64,000 bases of DNA from NCBI RefSeq assembly GCF_003600625.1, contig NZ_CP032489.1, forward strand, positions 2,914,001 through 2,978,000, written 5' to 3'. The translations under genes and the position numbers were made by a program. The notes under the pieces were generated by a model. That model ran no database searches, had not been told where the DNA came from, and saw only the letters and a program-made list of their open reading frames with translations. Source of the DNA: Arachidicoccus soli (lineage in GTDB: Bacteria > Bacteroidota > Bacteroidia > Chitinophagales > Chitinophagaceae). Each line of letters opens with the position of its first letter. Positions within the stretch are counted from its first letter, which is position 1. Below are positions 54,245 to 64,000 of the stretch, one piece after another.

Positions 54245-56050
54245 TTAATAATCTATATTAAGTTTTAATTTTTCTTTTAATAACTTCAGCGCCGGATTTT
54301 TGACTGCCATTAATTCAAAGCGTTCCCGGCTGCTCAAAGGCGCTGGCAGCGCTTCCATTTCAGTCGATGATGCTTCTATTTTAAATGTAAGTTGACGGTT
54401 TTTAAAAAGCTGCTGCAGTTCATACAACAATTGCATCCGCTCTTGTTCTATTAAATTTTTCTGTACCACAGTTTGTATATCAATTTTAAAACAATCTTCA
54501 TTCAAAATAGTAAGCGAAGCCACTTTAAAGGTATTGGCAGCAGAATATTGTTTTTGAGATAATAATTTTTCTCCAAAAGCTAACCAAGCTGCTTTCAATT
54601 TTTCCATCTCCAGCGGCTCCGGATTCTCTACTTCACGCACTTCATAATCCCGGCCGACTTTGGCTTTAATGGCATCCAGTAAGCTCTGCTTGGAAGGTTT
54701 AGGTAAAGTATGACCGGTGACTCCTTCTAGCTTTTTCTCTTTAGGCGCTATCCTTTGATTTGAGCCTATTTCCGCTTTCTCAGTATCCGCTATTTTATTT
54801 GTTGCAGGTACTACTTCTTTTTGTATTAAGAGTTTGGCTTGTCCTTCACCTACCTGTGTGATTTGCAAGGATTCAATTTTTTTCTCTCTAAAAGCTATTG
54901 GTCCATCAATCCGCTTTTTTTTTAACACCCCTCCGTTTTCCGAAGCCATCACAATTGCTTGTTGTAAAAAATTGAGTTTGATAATCGCCATTTCTACGTG
55001 TAAACGCTTATTGCGCGCCATCTTATAATTTATTTCTGCCTCATTCAAAATATTCAAGGAACTTACCAAAAAGGAAGCAGAGATTTTTTGAGCCGTTGTC
55101 GTATATTTCTGTTGCATGCCCTCTACTACATCCAGCAAGGCTGCCGCTTTGGCATTCTGCGCCACTAATAAATTGCGTACGAATTCTGCAAAACCATTTA
55201 AAACCAAGTCCCCTTCAAAGCCTTTCCGATTTATGGCATCATATAAAAGCATTGCACCCGCAAGATCTTGCGCTGTCAGGCAGTCCAAGAGTTTAAAATA
55301 ATAATCTTCATCCAGAATATTGAGATTTTCCAAAGTATTGGAGTAAGTTACTTCACCATTGGTAAAACTTACAATCTTATCCAGAATGCTCAAAGCATCG
55401 CGCATACAGCCTTCGCTTTTTTGCGCTATTACTTGTAATGCGGCCTTCTCAACCTGAATATGTTCTTTAACTGCTATCTCTTCCAGATGTTCTACTGTAT
55501 CATTATTCGTAATTCTTTTAAAATCAAATATCTGACAACGGCTTAATATCGTCGGAAGTAGTTTATGTTTTTCAGTTGTCGCCAAAATAAAGATGGCATA
55601 ACTTGGAGGTTCTTCTAATGTTTTCAAAAAAGCATTAAAAGCACTCGCACTTAACATGTGTACTTCATCCACAATATACACTTTGTATTTTCCGGCCTGT
55701 GGCGCAAAACGCACTTGCTCTACTAAAGTACGGATATCATCAACCGAGTTATTACTGGCGGCATCCAGTTCATGGATATTTAAAGAAGCTCCATCATTGA
55801 AACTTTTGCAGGAGGCGCATTGATCACATGCCTCTCCATCAGGTTGCAGGTTTTCACAATTGATGGTTTTAGCCAAAATACGCGCGCAGGTGGTTTTACC
55901 CACACCACGTGGTCCGCAAAAAAGAAAAGCATGGGCCAATTGCTGATTTTTAATGGCATTTTTTAAAGTCGTGGTAATATGCTTTTGGCCAATTACCGTG
56001 TCAAATGTTTGGGGGCGATATTTTCTTGCTGAGACTACAAAATTTTCCAT
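54245..56050 (-). CDS. dnaX: DNA polymerase III subunit gamma/tau
   Basis: The 601-residue protein opens with ARKYRPQTFDTVIGQKHITT and has Walker A GPRGVGKTTCARILA, the zinc-binding cysteines (CENLQPDGEACDQCASC), Walker B VYIVDEVHML and sensor 1 ILATTEKHKLLPTILSRCQ. The AAA+ part ends near residue 370; the remaining tau-like tail is Lys/Glu-rich and variable. It loads the sliding clamp. No obvious frameshift site for a separate gamma form was noted. Confidence 0.96.
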   Translation of the reverse strand: MENFVVSARKYRPQTFDTVIGQKHITTTLKNAIKNQQLAHAFLFCGPRGVGKTTCARILAKTINCENLQPDGEACDQCASCKSFNDGASLNIHELDAASNNSVDDIRTLVEQVRFAPQAGKYKVYIVDEVHMLSASAFNAFLKTLEEPPSYAIFILATTEKHKLLPTILSRCQIFDFKRITNNDTVEHLEEIAVKEHIQVEKAALQVIAQKSEGCMRDALSILDKIVSFTNGEVTYSNTLENLNILDEDYYFKLLDCLTAQDLAGAMLLYDAINRKGFEGDLVLNGFAEFVRNLLVAQNAKAAALLDVVEGMQQKYTTTAQKISASFLVSSLNILNEAEINYKMARNKRLHVEMAIIKLNFLQQAIVMASENGGVLKKKRIDGPIAFREKKIESLQITQVGEGQAKLLIQKEVVPATNKIADTEKAEIGSNQRIAPKEKKLEGVTGHTLPKPSKQSLLDAIKAKVGRDYEVREVENPEPLEMEKLKAAWLAFGEKLLSQKQYSAANTFKVASLTILNEDCFKIDIQTVVQKNLIEQERMQLLYELQQLFKNRQLTFKIEASSTEMEALPAPLSSRERFELMAVKNPALKLLKEKLKLNIDY

Positions 56051-56319
56051 ACGAGTTGCAAGATAATCATTCCTTTTATATCATTTTTGTTTTGGCGTTT
56101 GAGTTGTGGTTTTGTGGATAAAAATTGATTTTATTTTTTCTATCAAAAAGTCTACCTTTAGTAAATGTATTAATGATTAAACGCTCCTATTTAAAAATCT
56201 TCTCTGCAGATGTAAATTTTTAAGTAAATATTCTAAAATTGAACCTAATAGTAAGCGTTCTCTGCTAACTGGAAAATGCCTAAAGTGTGTGTAAATTATA
56301 TTTTAAAAATTACCAAGAT

Positions 56320-56745
56320 ATGATTAAGCGATTTCTTTTGGGTTGGGTAGCGGTTTATACTTTTAACTCCTTGAGCGGTTATCTAATTCATGACATTTTA
56401 CTACACAAAACTTATATGGCACTCATGCCCGCATTACATTCGGGAGATATTAAAAACAAAATATGGGCATTTGCTATTACGAGTGTTACCGGTTCATTTT
56501 TTTACACCTTCATTTATTCAGCTTGGAAAAAAAGAGGCACCATAGCGGAAGGCCTAAAATATGGATTTTTTATCGGCCTATGGATGAGTTTAGATATGTC
56601 GCTTAATACTTATGCATCAACCGGGTTAATTCCTCTTTCACTTGCACTGCAATGGTTAATTTATGGACTAGTGCAGTATAGTGTTGCTGGCATTGTAGTA
56701 TCATATGTTTATAATTACAGACTCAGAAGTCCAATTCCAAAATAA
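56320..56745 (+). CDS. Small membrane protein of unknown function
   Basis: The 141-residue frame starts at ATG 56,320 (MIKRFLLGWVAVYTFNSLSG); a GTG at 56,287 would add 11 residues. Four hydrophobic segments are visible (about 5-25, 45-70, 82-100, 112-130). No family recognised. Confidence 0.65.
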   Translation: MIKRFLLGWVAVYTFNSLSGYLIHDILLHKTYMALMPALHSGDIKNKIWAFAITSVTGSFFYTFIYSAWKKRGTIAEGLKYGFFIGLWMSLDMSLNTYASTGLIPLSLALQWLIYGLVQYSVAGIVVSYVYNYRLRSPIPK

Positions 56746-56939
56746 AGAACAGCTTAGGAATATGCCCAAAGTAATCAAATAATGGAGGCCTCCTAAAACA
56801 GAGGCTTTTATAATTTTAAGCAATTACAGAAGATTTAAAAGACCATTATCCATTATTCTCAGGTAAATGATGACTTTAGAACTGCATATTCCTATAAACT
56901 AACAATTTTTATTGTAGGTTTGTCCTCAAATTATATTCT

Positions 56940-57815
56940 ATGCTTTATTCAATGACTGGGTACGGGCGTGCTGAACAAACATTAGGTGACAAAACATTTT
57001 TAGTGGAAGTAAAATCTTTAAATGGTAAACAATGTGATTTGCGCATGATTTTACCTGCATTATTAAAACCCTTTGAGTTTGATATAAGGAATATAATTAC
57101 AGAGACATTGCAACGCGGAAGCATCGAATGCACGATTAATATTAAGCAAAATGGTGCCGGCAAAGCACTTGCCATCAATACTGATTTGGCAAAATACTTT
57201 TATCTGTCTATAGCGCAATTAGCAAAGGAGTTAAATGCAGGTACAGAGCATCTTCTGAGCACCGTACTTAAAATGCCCGATGTAATTGTAAATTCCACTG
57301 AAGTATTGTCAGAAGAAGAATATAAGGCCTTCGAGTTTGTGCTTAAACAAGCGCTTTTGCAATTGAATCAGCACAGAAAAAATGAGGGAGCTGTTCTAGA
57401 AAAGGATTTATTGGAACGGATAACAAATATTGAGGCTCATCAACCCTTGATTGCTGAATTAGCACCTAATCGTAAGACAAAAGTAAAAGAGAATTTGACC
57501 AGAATAATATCTGAAAATGTTGGCAAAGAGAATTATGATGAAGGTCGATTGGAACAAGAGTTGGTTTATTATATTGAGAAAATAGATATCAGTGAGGAAC
57601 AGGTCCGTTTAGAAAATCATTGTAATTATTTTAGAGAAATAATCAATGAAAAAGGAAATACAAAAGGCAAGAAACTATCTTTTATCTTGCAAGAAATAGG
57701 CAGAGAGATAAATACGACAGGATCTAAAGCATATGACTTAGATATTCAACGATATGTGGTTGAAATGAAGGACGAACTGGAAAAAGCAAAAGAGCAAATA
57801 TTGAATGTTTTGTAA
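56940..57815 (+). CDS. yicC: YicC-family endoribonuclease
   Basis: The 291-residue protein starts with MLYSMTGYGRAEQTLGDKTF and ends with the DUF1732 domain (QEIGREINTTGSKAYDLDIQR, VVEMKDELEKAKEQILNVL). YicC proteins are stress-linked endoribonucleases. It lies 29 bp upstream of gldH, probably in one transcript. Confidence 0.95.
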   Translation: MLYSMTGYGRAEQTLGDKTFLVEVKSLNGKQCDLRMILPALLKPFEFDIRNIITETLQRGSIECTINIKQNGAGKALAINTDLAKYFYLSIAQLAKELNAGTEHLLSTVLKMPDVIVNSTEVLSEEEYKAFEFVLKQALLQLNQHRKNEGAVLEKDLLERITNIEAHQPLIAELAPNRKTKVKENLTRIISENVGKENYDEGRLEQELVYYIEKIDISEEQVRLENHCNYFREIINEKGNTKGKKLSFILQEIGREINTTGSKAYDLDIQRYVVEMKDELEKAKEQILNVL

Positions 57816-57844
57816 TTAATTAAAGATTAAAACGATTCCGATAC

Positions 57845-58330
57845 GTGAAACGCCAGCACATCCCCTTTCTTATGGTTTCATTAATTGCGCTAGGTATTAC
57901 AGCTTGTATACAGCCGACTGCATCCGAAAAGACCGTATCTTTCAAAGACCATACATGGCAATCTGCTTACAAACCTTGGATAGATATTGATGTAAAAGAT
58001 ACAGCTGGCTTTTATGATATTTACGCAGTTGTGCGACACTCGGATAATTTTAAATACAATAATTTAATCCTGAACTATTATTTTATTGCGCTTGGCGATT
58101 CTGCTAAAATGCAAAGAATCGTCTTACCACTTGGTGAAAACAATCATTGGTATGGAGATACAGTAGAAAGCACCATTGAAACACGCATTAAGATCAACAA
58201 AGCTCCAGTCAAATTGCCTTATGGTAAAAATAGTTTTATACTGCAGCAATTAATGCCTACAACAGCATTAAAACATATTTTGAATATAGGTATTAGCATT
58301 GAGAAAAGCAAGGACAACTTAGCTAAATAA
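57845..58330 (+). CDS. gldH: Gliding motility lipoprotein GldH
   Basis: The 161-residue protein starts at GTG and has lipobox GITAC (Cys21). The body shows the GldH pattern IDVKDTAGFYDIYAVVRHSD, NNLILNYYFIALGDS and the C-terminal ILNIGISIEK. GldH is one of the outer-membrane lipoproteins of the Bacteroidota gliding and type IX secretion machinery. The presence of the gene does not by itself prove motility. Confidence 0.88.
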   Translation: MKRQHIPFLMVSLIALGITACIQPTASEKTVSFKDHTWQSAYKPWIDIDVKDTAGFYDIYAVVRHSDNFKYNNLILNYYFIALGDSAKMQRIVLPLGENNHWYGDTVESTIETRIKINKAPVKLPYGKNSFILQQLMPTTALKHILNIGISIEKSKDNLAK

Positions 58331-58348
58331 GCAATCTTACAAGTAGAA

Positions 58349-60067
58349 TTATCTGCACCTGGTATAAATTCCCGTTCCTACAGGCATCTTAGAAGAGACA
58401 GAAACCGGCAAATGGCCCTTCGCTTTAGTCTTTCCAATTAAAAACTGAAAAGCATTTTGTTGAAAAATACCATCGTCTTCATAACAGGCGATGATGTTGG
58501 CATAGCCAGAGAAATATTTTATCGCATAAGGATTTCCGAAGTCAATCAATAGGGCATTAGGGTCGAATTCCTCAATCTTATTCGCCAATACTATTGCATC
58601 CTTACTGATATCAAAATTATCCGCTGGGCGTTTGCTATAATTGTGTACACCTACTATTATTTTATCAAAGTTTCCCGCTTTCAATTTATTTAGAATGCCA
58701 TTGACCACTCCCTTCCCACTTGCATAGGGAACATTAAAAATAGTTGCGCCCAACTGTGCTTTCAATTGGGAGGAAATTGTATTATCAGCATCCGCCCCCA
58801 ATGCCACATAGGCAATATTTTCTTTCCTGTTTAAAGAAGGAAGGTGCTTTCTTTGCATTTTGACTACTGTCAATGAATACTTCGCTACTTCGGAGCGAAG
58901 CTTCTCTACATGCCTATTTAGATCGACTGTAATATTTGCTGTATCTATATTTGATAAATGATTCAATCCCAGGTTAAATTTAGCATATAATACTTTCTTA
59001 ATACTTTTTTCCAGATTCACCCATTGCAATCGCCCATCTTTTAATGCAGCATTTATTTTATTAATGCTTGTCGCAATATTTTCCGGCAAGCATAGCATAT
59101 CATTGCCGGCTAGCAAAGACTTTACGGCAACTTCACCGCCCGGAAAATATTTCGAAACGCCTTTCATCTCTAATGCATCTGTAAAGGAGATGCCTTGAAA
59201 CCCCATTTTCTTTCTTAATAGATCCGTCACAAATTTTGGAGAAAGTGAACTTGCCAAGTGAGGTGTACTATCAATTGCGGGAATAAATAAATGTGCAATC
59301 ATCACACTCCCTACCCCCGCCTTAAACATTTTTTTAAAGGGGTACAATTCAAGTGTATCAAGCTGCGCAAGCGATTTATGGATGATTGGCAAAGCCAAAT
59401 GCGAATCTACGTCTACATCCCCATGGCCCGGGAAATGTTTGGCGCATGCCATTATATTATTACTTTGAATGCCTTTCATAATAGCAACCCCATAGTCTGC
59501 TACTATCCGCTTATTTTCCCCAAAAGAGCGATAACCAATAATAGGGTTATTAGGATTATTATTAATATCTACCACTGGTGCATAGGCTACATTCACTCCT
59601 ACTCTATCGCATTGACGGCCAATCTCTTCCCCTACTTTTTTTATCAATTTCTCTTGCTTACGCACTGCGCCTAGGGTCAGTTGATCGGGGAGTTTCATCA
59701 CTTCAGGCATCCTCATTCCTACTCCATTTTCTACATCCATGCAAACCATCAAAGGGGTTTGAGCCATTTGTTGAAACTGATTAATATTAGTCGCCTGCAC
59801 ACCTGGTGCACCTTGGAACAAACAAATCGCGCCAATATTATATTCCTTAATTTCTTTTTTAATTTCATCAGTATAAATATATGCTTTTCCATCTTTAATG
59901 GTACTTTCTCTCATAACCATCAATTGAGCAATCCTCTGGTCAGGCGTTAAGGATTGATATACACTATCCACCCATTTGTCTGCTTTTGCAGAATGACGTA
60001 ATATCGGTTGAGCATTTGTAGAGAATACAAAAAACAGCATCCACAAGAAGTAAAATATATTTTTCAT
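58349..60067 (-). CDS. GH3 beta-N-acetylhexosaminidase-like enzyme
   Basis: The 572-residue protein has a signal peptide (after TNAQ) and the NagZ-type GH3 domain (about 30-370): KHFPGHGDVDVDSHLALPII holds the His-Asp dyad of NagZ, and GISFTDALEMKGV carries the nucleophile Asp. A C-terminal GH3_C domain (about 395-565, NIAYVALGADADNTI) follows. It probably removes N-acetylglucosamine from peptidoglycan fragments in the periplasm. Such proteins in Bacteroidota are often fused to a beta-lactamase domain, which is absent here. Confidence 0.93.
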   Translation of the reverse strand: MKNIFYFLWMLFFVFSTNAQPILRHSAKADKWVDSVYQSLTPDQRIAQLMVMRESTIKDGKAYIYTDEIKKEIKEYNIGAICLFQGAPGVQATNINQFQQMAQTPLMVCMDVENGVGMRMPEVMKLPDQLTLGAVRKQEKLIKKVGEEIGRQCDRVGVNVAYAPVVDINNNPNNPIIGYRSFGENKRIVADYGVAIMKGIQSNNIMACAKHFPGHGDVDVDSHLALPIIHKSLAQLDTLELYPFKKMFKAGVGSVMIAHLFIPAIDSTPHLASSLSPKFVTDLLRKKMGFQGISFTDALEMKGVSKYFPGGEVAVKSLLAGNDMLCLPENIATSINKINAALKDGRLQWVNLEKSIKKVLYAKFNLGLNHLSNIDTANITVDLNRHVEKLRSEVAKYSLTVVKMQRKHLPSLNRKENIAYVALGADADNTISSQLKAQLGATIFNVPYASGKGVVNGILNKLKAGNFDKIIVGVHNYSKRPADNFDISKDAIVLANKIEEFDPNALLIDFGNPYAIKYFSGYANIIACYEDDGIFQQNAFQFLIGKTKAKGHLPVSVSSKMPVGTGIYTRCR

Positions 60068-60128
60068 TAATTTAAAATAGAGCGATTAAATATTGAAGAT
60101 AGAATATATGATTGATTTTAAAAAACAA

Positions 60129-60155
60129 AAGCCCGCTTCATCAGCAGGCTCTTGT
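60129..60155 (-). terminator. Intrinsic terminator with no gene in front of it
   Basis: On the minus strand AGCCTGCT and AGCGGGCT form a stem with one G-U pair and a short loop, followed by TTTTGTTTTT. It lies upstream of the GH3 gene and downstream of a 650-bp region with no protein gene. It may end an unannotated transcript on the minus strand. Confidence 0.6.
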
Positions 60156-60817
60156 GGTTGTGAATATTCGCTAAACAGCATAGATTAAAAACCTTACAAA
60201 GTAACAACTTTTTCCTTTACAATAATTTTTAGACGAAAATATAACCCTTACCTCTCAGGAGGTAAATTCATCCGGCAATTAGGCAAGCGTCAATTTTCTT
60301 TAACATACCACAGGTAAAATGTCTCAAAACAAAAATCCTGATTGTAATGCTCATAAATCATGAAGGATATACAATAAGCATTGCAGATCTTTTTCTTATC
60401 TTCTCTTCAGCCTTGGTATATAGCTAACCCTTATAGGGTTAAAGATTTAAATACCCTCTTAACCTCTAGTAACATATCCACATTTAGGACCTTCTAAACC
60501 CCTGCTGCCAATCTTAAAGATATTCCTTCTTGAAAGAAACAGTTATTATGCATTGGTTATGCTCAACCTTTCTTAATTTATTAATCAATTCTACATTAAA
60601 AATACCGCCTTTGCAGAAGAAGTTTTGAATAAGCAAGTTTGAACACCTGCGTAAAATTTTAATCATACGCATTTGGTTTTAACAAAAATACTAAAAAAAA
60701 ACCATTTGTTAAATTTTTATTTGCATTTTCAAAAAGATTTTTTAGCTCGTCTTCCAAAATTGAATTCCAATAAAAATTATGATTTAAAAAATTGCTTCTT
60801 TAACTTTAGGCTCTATT
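60156..60817. other. Long intergenic region, possible small RNA
   Basis: No convincing protein frame on either strand. A perfect TTACCTC-TCAG-GAGGTAA hairpin lies at about 60,248-60,265 and a minus-strand terminator at its left end. The right end holds the uvrA promoter region. It could encode a non-coding RNA on the minus strand; I could not match it to RNase P, 6S or SRP RNA by eye. Confidence 0.4.
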
Positions 60818-63625
60818 ATGAGCACAAAGAAATCAGTAAAGATAGAACCTAAGAAAAATGACATTTTTGTAAAAGGCGCACGTACACATAATTTAAAGGA
60901 CATTTCAGTCACTTTTCCACGTAACCAACTCATTGTAGTTACAGGAGTTTCTGGTAGTGGAAAGTCATCACTAACCATCGACACTTTGTTTGCGGAAGGT
61001 CAGCGTAGATATGCCGAAAGCCTGAATGCTTATGTCCGCCAATTTATGGCACGTATGAATAAACCCGACGTGGATTATATAAAGGGGCTTTGTCCGGCTA
61101 TCGCCATTGAGCAAAAAGTCACGACTCGCACACCAAGAAGCACCGTTGGAAGTATGACAGAAATTTATGATTATCTGCGCTTATTATATGCACGAGTGGG
61201 TAAGACAATTTCCCCTGTCAGTGGTAAAGTAGTACAAAAGCAGGACCTGGGCGATGTTTTGCATGCTATTGATTCCATAAAAGAAAAATCTAAGATTTAT
61301 ATTCTTACAGACTTTAAACTGAATAACAACAGAGATATTATAGAAGAGTTACAGATTCTTGTACAGAAAGGTTTTTCAAGAATTTTATTACAACAACTGT
61401 CTCCCGAGCTTATTCAGATAGAAGAATTGTTAGCGAAGGGAAAAACTGATTTAAAAAAGCTGTTCAGTAAAGCTAAAGCTTTCGTTTTAATCGATAGAGT
61501 TATTAAAAAAGAGTATTCAGAAGAAGATATTCATAGGATTACAGATTCTATCTCTACAGCTTTTTATGAAGGAGAAGGTATCATGCATTTGTTAATAGAT
61601 GAATCAGCATTACTTTCCTTCAGTAATAGATTTGAATCAGACGGAATTGTATTTGAAGAGCCTGTACCCAATCTATTCTCATTCAACAATCCTTTTGGTG
61701 CCTGCCCGACATGTGAAGGTTTTGGACAAGTGTTAGGGGTGGATAAAGAACTAGTTATTCCGGATAAAAGATTGAGTGTTTTTGAGGGTGCAGTGGCGCC
61801 CTGGAAAGGTGAAAAAATGGTCTGGTGGAAAGATCAGTTTGTGAAAAATGCCCACAAATTTGATTTCCCAATTCATAAACCTTATAATGAATTATCTGAC
61901 GAACAAAGAAGCACTTTATGGAAAGGAAATAAAGACGCTTATGGCATTAACGATTTTTTCAAAGACGTACAGCAACATTTATATAAAGTACAATATCGCG
62001 TTTTGCAAAGTCGCTATCGCGGCCGCACTGATTGCCCGGACTGTGATGGGTTTCGTTTACGCCCTGAAGCATTATATGTAAAAATATCAGAGAAACATAT
62101 TGGCGAGTTATGCCGTTTATCTGTTGAAAAGCTAAAGCTTTGGTTCGACCAATTAAAGTTAACCAAGCACGAATCGCAGATTGCAAAAAGACTACTCATA
62201 GAAATTCATCAAAGACTACAAACATTGTTGGATGTGGGCTTGGGATATTTAAGCTTAGATAGATTGGCCAATACTTTAAGTGGTGGCGAAAGTCAGCGCA
62301 TACAATTAACAAGGAGCTTGGGTAGCAATCTTACAAATTCATTATATATTTTAGACGAGCCTTCTATCGGGTTGCATTCCCGCGATACAGACCGATTGAT
62401 AAAAGTTTTGCATCAGTTAAAAGCATTAGACAATACGGTTGTTGTTGTTGAACATGATGAGATGATGATGCGCGAAGCAGATCACATTATTGATATGGGA
62501 CCGCTCGCCTCTCATCTTGGCGGCGAGGTAATTGCAGAAGGTAATTACAAAGAAATAATTGCCAACCCCAATAGCTTAACAGGAAAATATTTAACCAGAG
62601 AATATACTATAGAGCCTCCAAAAACGACAAGGAAATTTACAAATAAAATATTTGTGAATGGAGCGCGTCAGAACAATTTAAAAAATATTGATGTAATGTT
62701 TCCATTGAACGTAATGTGTGTAGTTACCGGTGTTTCGGGCAGTGGAAAAACGACACTGGTAAAACAAATTTTGTACCCGGGATTAATGAAAATGAAAACT
62801 GGCACCTCGGATAAAGTGGGAGAACATAAAAGTATTACCGGCGATATTGACAGCATTCAACAAATAGAATTAGTTGACCAAAATCCAATCGGAAAATCTT
62901 CGCGCAGCAACCCGGTTACTTATATAAAAGCATATGATGACATCAGGCTTTTATTTGCGAAGCAACATCTTTCAAAGATCCGTGGCTTTCAAGCCAAACA
63001 TTTCTCTTTTAATGTAGATGGGGGTCGCTGTGATGCTTGTAAAGGTGAAGGCGAGCAGACTATAGAAATGCAATTCCTGGCAGATGTCCATCTAATTTGC
63101 GATGTATGTAAAGGGCAACGATTTAAAGAAGAAGTGCTAGAAGTACATTATAAAAACAAAAGTATTTATGATGTACTGGAAATGAGTGTAGATGAAGCGA
63201 TTGAGTTTTTTAAAGAAGAAGCCAATTTAGCGAAAGCATTACAGCCTTTGCAAGATGTTGGTTTGGGATATATAAAACTTGGACAATCATCTAACACATT
63301 AAGCGGTGGTGAAGCGCAACGTGTAAAACTAGCCAGTTTCTTAGGGAAAGGAAAGGGTCATGGAAATATTTTATTTCTCTTCGACGAACCCACAACCGGG
63401 CTGCATTTTCACGATATAAAAAAACTGCTGACTTCTTTTAATGCATTAATTGAACAAGGTCATTCGCTAATAATCATCGAGCATAACACGGATGTAATCA
63501 AATCGGCCGATTGGGTGATAGATCTTGGTCCGGAAGCAGGTGAAGAGGGGGGCAATCTTGTATTTGAAGGGGTCCCAAAAGATCTGAAAAAAGAAAATAA
63601 AAGTTTTACCGGGAAGTTTTTGTAA
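60818..63625 (+). CDS. uvrA: Excinuclease ABC subunit A
   Basis: The 935-residue protein has two ABC modules: Walker [17 protein letters not shown] (about 40) and [16 protein letters not shown] (about 640), with ABC signatures LSGGESQR and LSGGEAQR. The zinc-finger cysteines are in CPTCEGFGQ...CPDCDGF and [10 protein letters not shown]...CDVCKGQ. It is the damage sensor of nucleotide excision repair. Length and order are normal. Confidence 0.97.
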   Translation: MSTKKSVKIEPKKNDIFVKGARTHNLKDISVTFPRNQLIVVTGVSGSGKSSLTIDTLFAEGQRRYAESLNAYVRQFMARMNKPDVDYIKGLCPAIAIEQKVTTRTPRSTVGSMTEIYDYLRLLYARVGKTISPVSGKVVQKQDLGDVLHAIDSIKEKSKIYILTDFKLNNNRDIIEELQILVQKGFSRILLQQLSPELIQIEELLAKGKTDLKKLFSKAKAFVLIDRVIKKEYSEEDIHRITDSISTAFYEGEGIMHLLIDESALLSFSNRFESDGIVFEEPVPNLFSFNNPFGACPTCEGFGQVLGVDKELVIPDKRLSVFEGAVAPWKGEKMVWWKDQFVKNAHKFDFPIHKPYNELSDEQRSTLWKGNKDAYGINDFFKDVQQHLYKVQYRVLQSRYRGRTDCPDCDGFRLRPEALYVKISEKHIGELCRLSVEKLKLWFDQLKLTKHESQIAKRLLIEIHQRLQTLLDVGLGYLSLDRLANTLSGGESQRIQLTRSLGSNLTNSLYILDEPSIGLHSRDTDRLIKVLHQLKALDNTVVVVEHDEMMMREADHIIDMGPLASHLGGEVIAEGNYKEIIANPNSLTGKYLTREYTIEPPKTTRKFTNKIFVNGARQNNLKNIDVMFPLNVMCVVTGVSGSGKTTLVKQILYPGLMKMKTGTSDKVGEHKSITGDIDSIQQIELVDQNPIGKSSRSNPVTYIKAYDDIRLLFAKQHLSKIRGFQAKHFSFNVDGGRCDACKGEGEQTIEMQFLADVHLICDVCKGQRFKEEVLEVHYKNKSIYDVLEMSVDEAIEFFKEEANLAKALQPLQDVGLGYIKLGQSSNTLSGGEAQRVKLASFLGKGKGHGNILFLFDEPTTGLHFHDIKKLLTSFNALIEQGHSLIIIEHNTDVIKSADWVIDLGPEAGEEGGNLVFEGVPKDLKKENKSFTGKFL

Positions 63626-63850
63626 TGTAATCTATATTAAAGACGGGGGGCTATCTTCGGAATAGATCCATCATTTTTCCAGCGCTTGCTTACTTGCTTT
63701 GGTGCAGGATAGTACAGGATAGTGTTTTAACTTCTATCCAATAACTTTATTCAGCTGATATTAAAATGATTTGATAACCTTCCTTGCAAAGAGAAAAATA
63801 ATTACTTATACACATATCCTGCGAATAATTATTCAAAAAGCGAAAATTAC
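63626..63850. other. Intergenic with regulatory sequence
   Basis: No gene is visible. The stretch holds the operator-like direct repeat at 63,703-63,723 and probably the promoter of the gene at 63,851. TATCCAATxACTT occurs downstream of the repeat both here and upstream of the SusC at 4,890, though at different spacing. Confidence 0.5.
63703..63723 (+). promoter_or_regulatory. Candidate operator: second copy of the CAGGATAG direct repeat
   Basis: Two CAGGATAG copies separated by TA, with the same TG in front and T behind as the motif at 4,978-4,998 (19 of 21 positions agree). It lies 127 bp upstream of the start at 63,851 and points the same way relative to its gene. Confidence 0.5.
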
Positions 63851-64000
63851 ATGCTAAAGACTACTTTATTTTCATTCCTATTTCTTACAATATGTGGTGT
63901 TCTTCTTGCTCAGCGCAAAAGCTCCATCGATCGTCAAGAAGTTATAGCCAGACACGATATAACCATTCATAAAGCTGATACTTTGTCTTCCATTACTATG
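63851..64000 (+). CDS. Secreted protein, N-terminal part (cut by window edge)
   Basis: Fifty codons encode a signal peptide (MLKTTLFSFLFLTICGVLLA, cleavage near AQ) and RKSSIDRQEVIARHDITIHK, ADTLSSITM. The start of mature sequence resembles secreted glycosidase-like proteins of Bacteroidota (R-x-x-V-x-R-H-x-x-x...K-A-D-x-L-S-S), but the family cannot be fixed from 50 residues. The shared operator with the SusC at 1,768 supports a role in polysaccharide use. Confidence 0.65.
   Translation, partial: MLKTTLFSFLFLTICGVLLAQRKSSIDRQEVIARHDITIHKADTLSSITM

Noticed and set aside
1-64000. CRISPR array or prophage
   Set aside because: I saw no regularly spaced repeats, cas genes, capsid, terminase or tail genes anywhere in the window.

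Overview
The window looks like part of a chromosome from a low-GC Bacteroidota, most likely close to Chitinophagaceae or related Sphingobacteriia. The basis is SusC/SusD pairs, FecI/FecR-type sigma and anti-sigma genes, a GldH gliding lipoprotein, Bacteroidota-type IS elements and a tmRNA whose tag ends in AMAA. No species is claimed.

Region 1 (1 to about 12.9 kb) is a decaying polysaccharide utilisation locus. A SusC-SusD-acetylesterase operon looks intact, with the esterase cut by the window edge. A GH97 glycosidase is split by an IS481-family element. A second SusC/SusD pair survives only as a deletion scar joining the start of SusC to the end of SusD. An SGNH esterase is split by an IS630-family element. 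A TnpB relic lies between the operon and GH97. The intact SusC promoter region and the gene entering at the right edge of the window (63,851) share a distinctive direct-repeat motif, which suggests one regulon.

Region 2 (13.09 to 24.34 kb) and region 3 (24.34 to 45.38 kb) are each bounded by direct repeats of the tmRNA 3' end plus its terminator. They look like two genomic islands stacked beside ssrA. Region 2 carries a FecI/FecR-controlled SusC(STN)-SusD locus, with an IS4-family element inserted between sigma and anti-sigma. It also holds a wrecked defence operon: an unidentified C-terminal fragment, AbiEi, a frameshifted AbiEii and an HsdS start. Region 3 is rich in AraC-type regulators next to small redox or detoxification genes (old yellow enzyme, quinone oxidoreductase, F420-reductase-like protein, DoxX, YceI, cupin, peroxiredoxin-like), plus a DUF3626 protein, a hydrolase and a methyltransferase. 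It ends in the tail of a large serine recombinase next to the tmRNA.

Region 4 (45.4 to 64 kb) is ordinary backbone: tmRNA, a SirB1-like protein, a SET-domain protein, a methyltransferase, a TonB receptor with a small secreted partner, a UMF1-type transporter, UppP, DnaX, YicC, GldH, a GH3 enzyme and UvrA.
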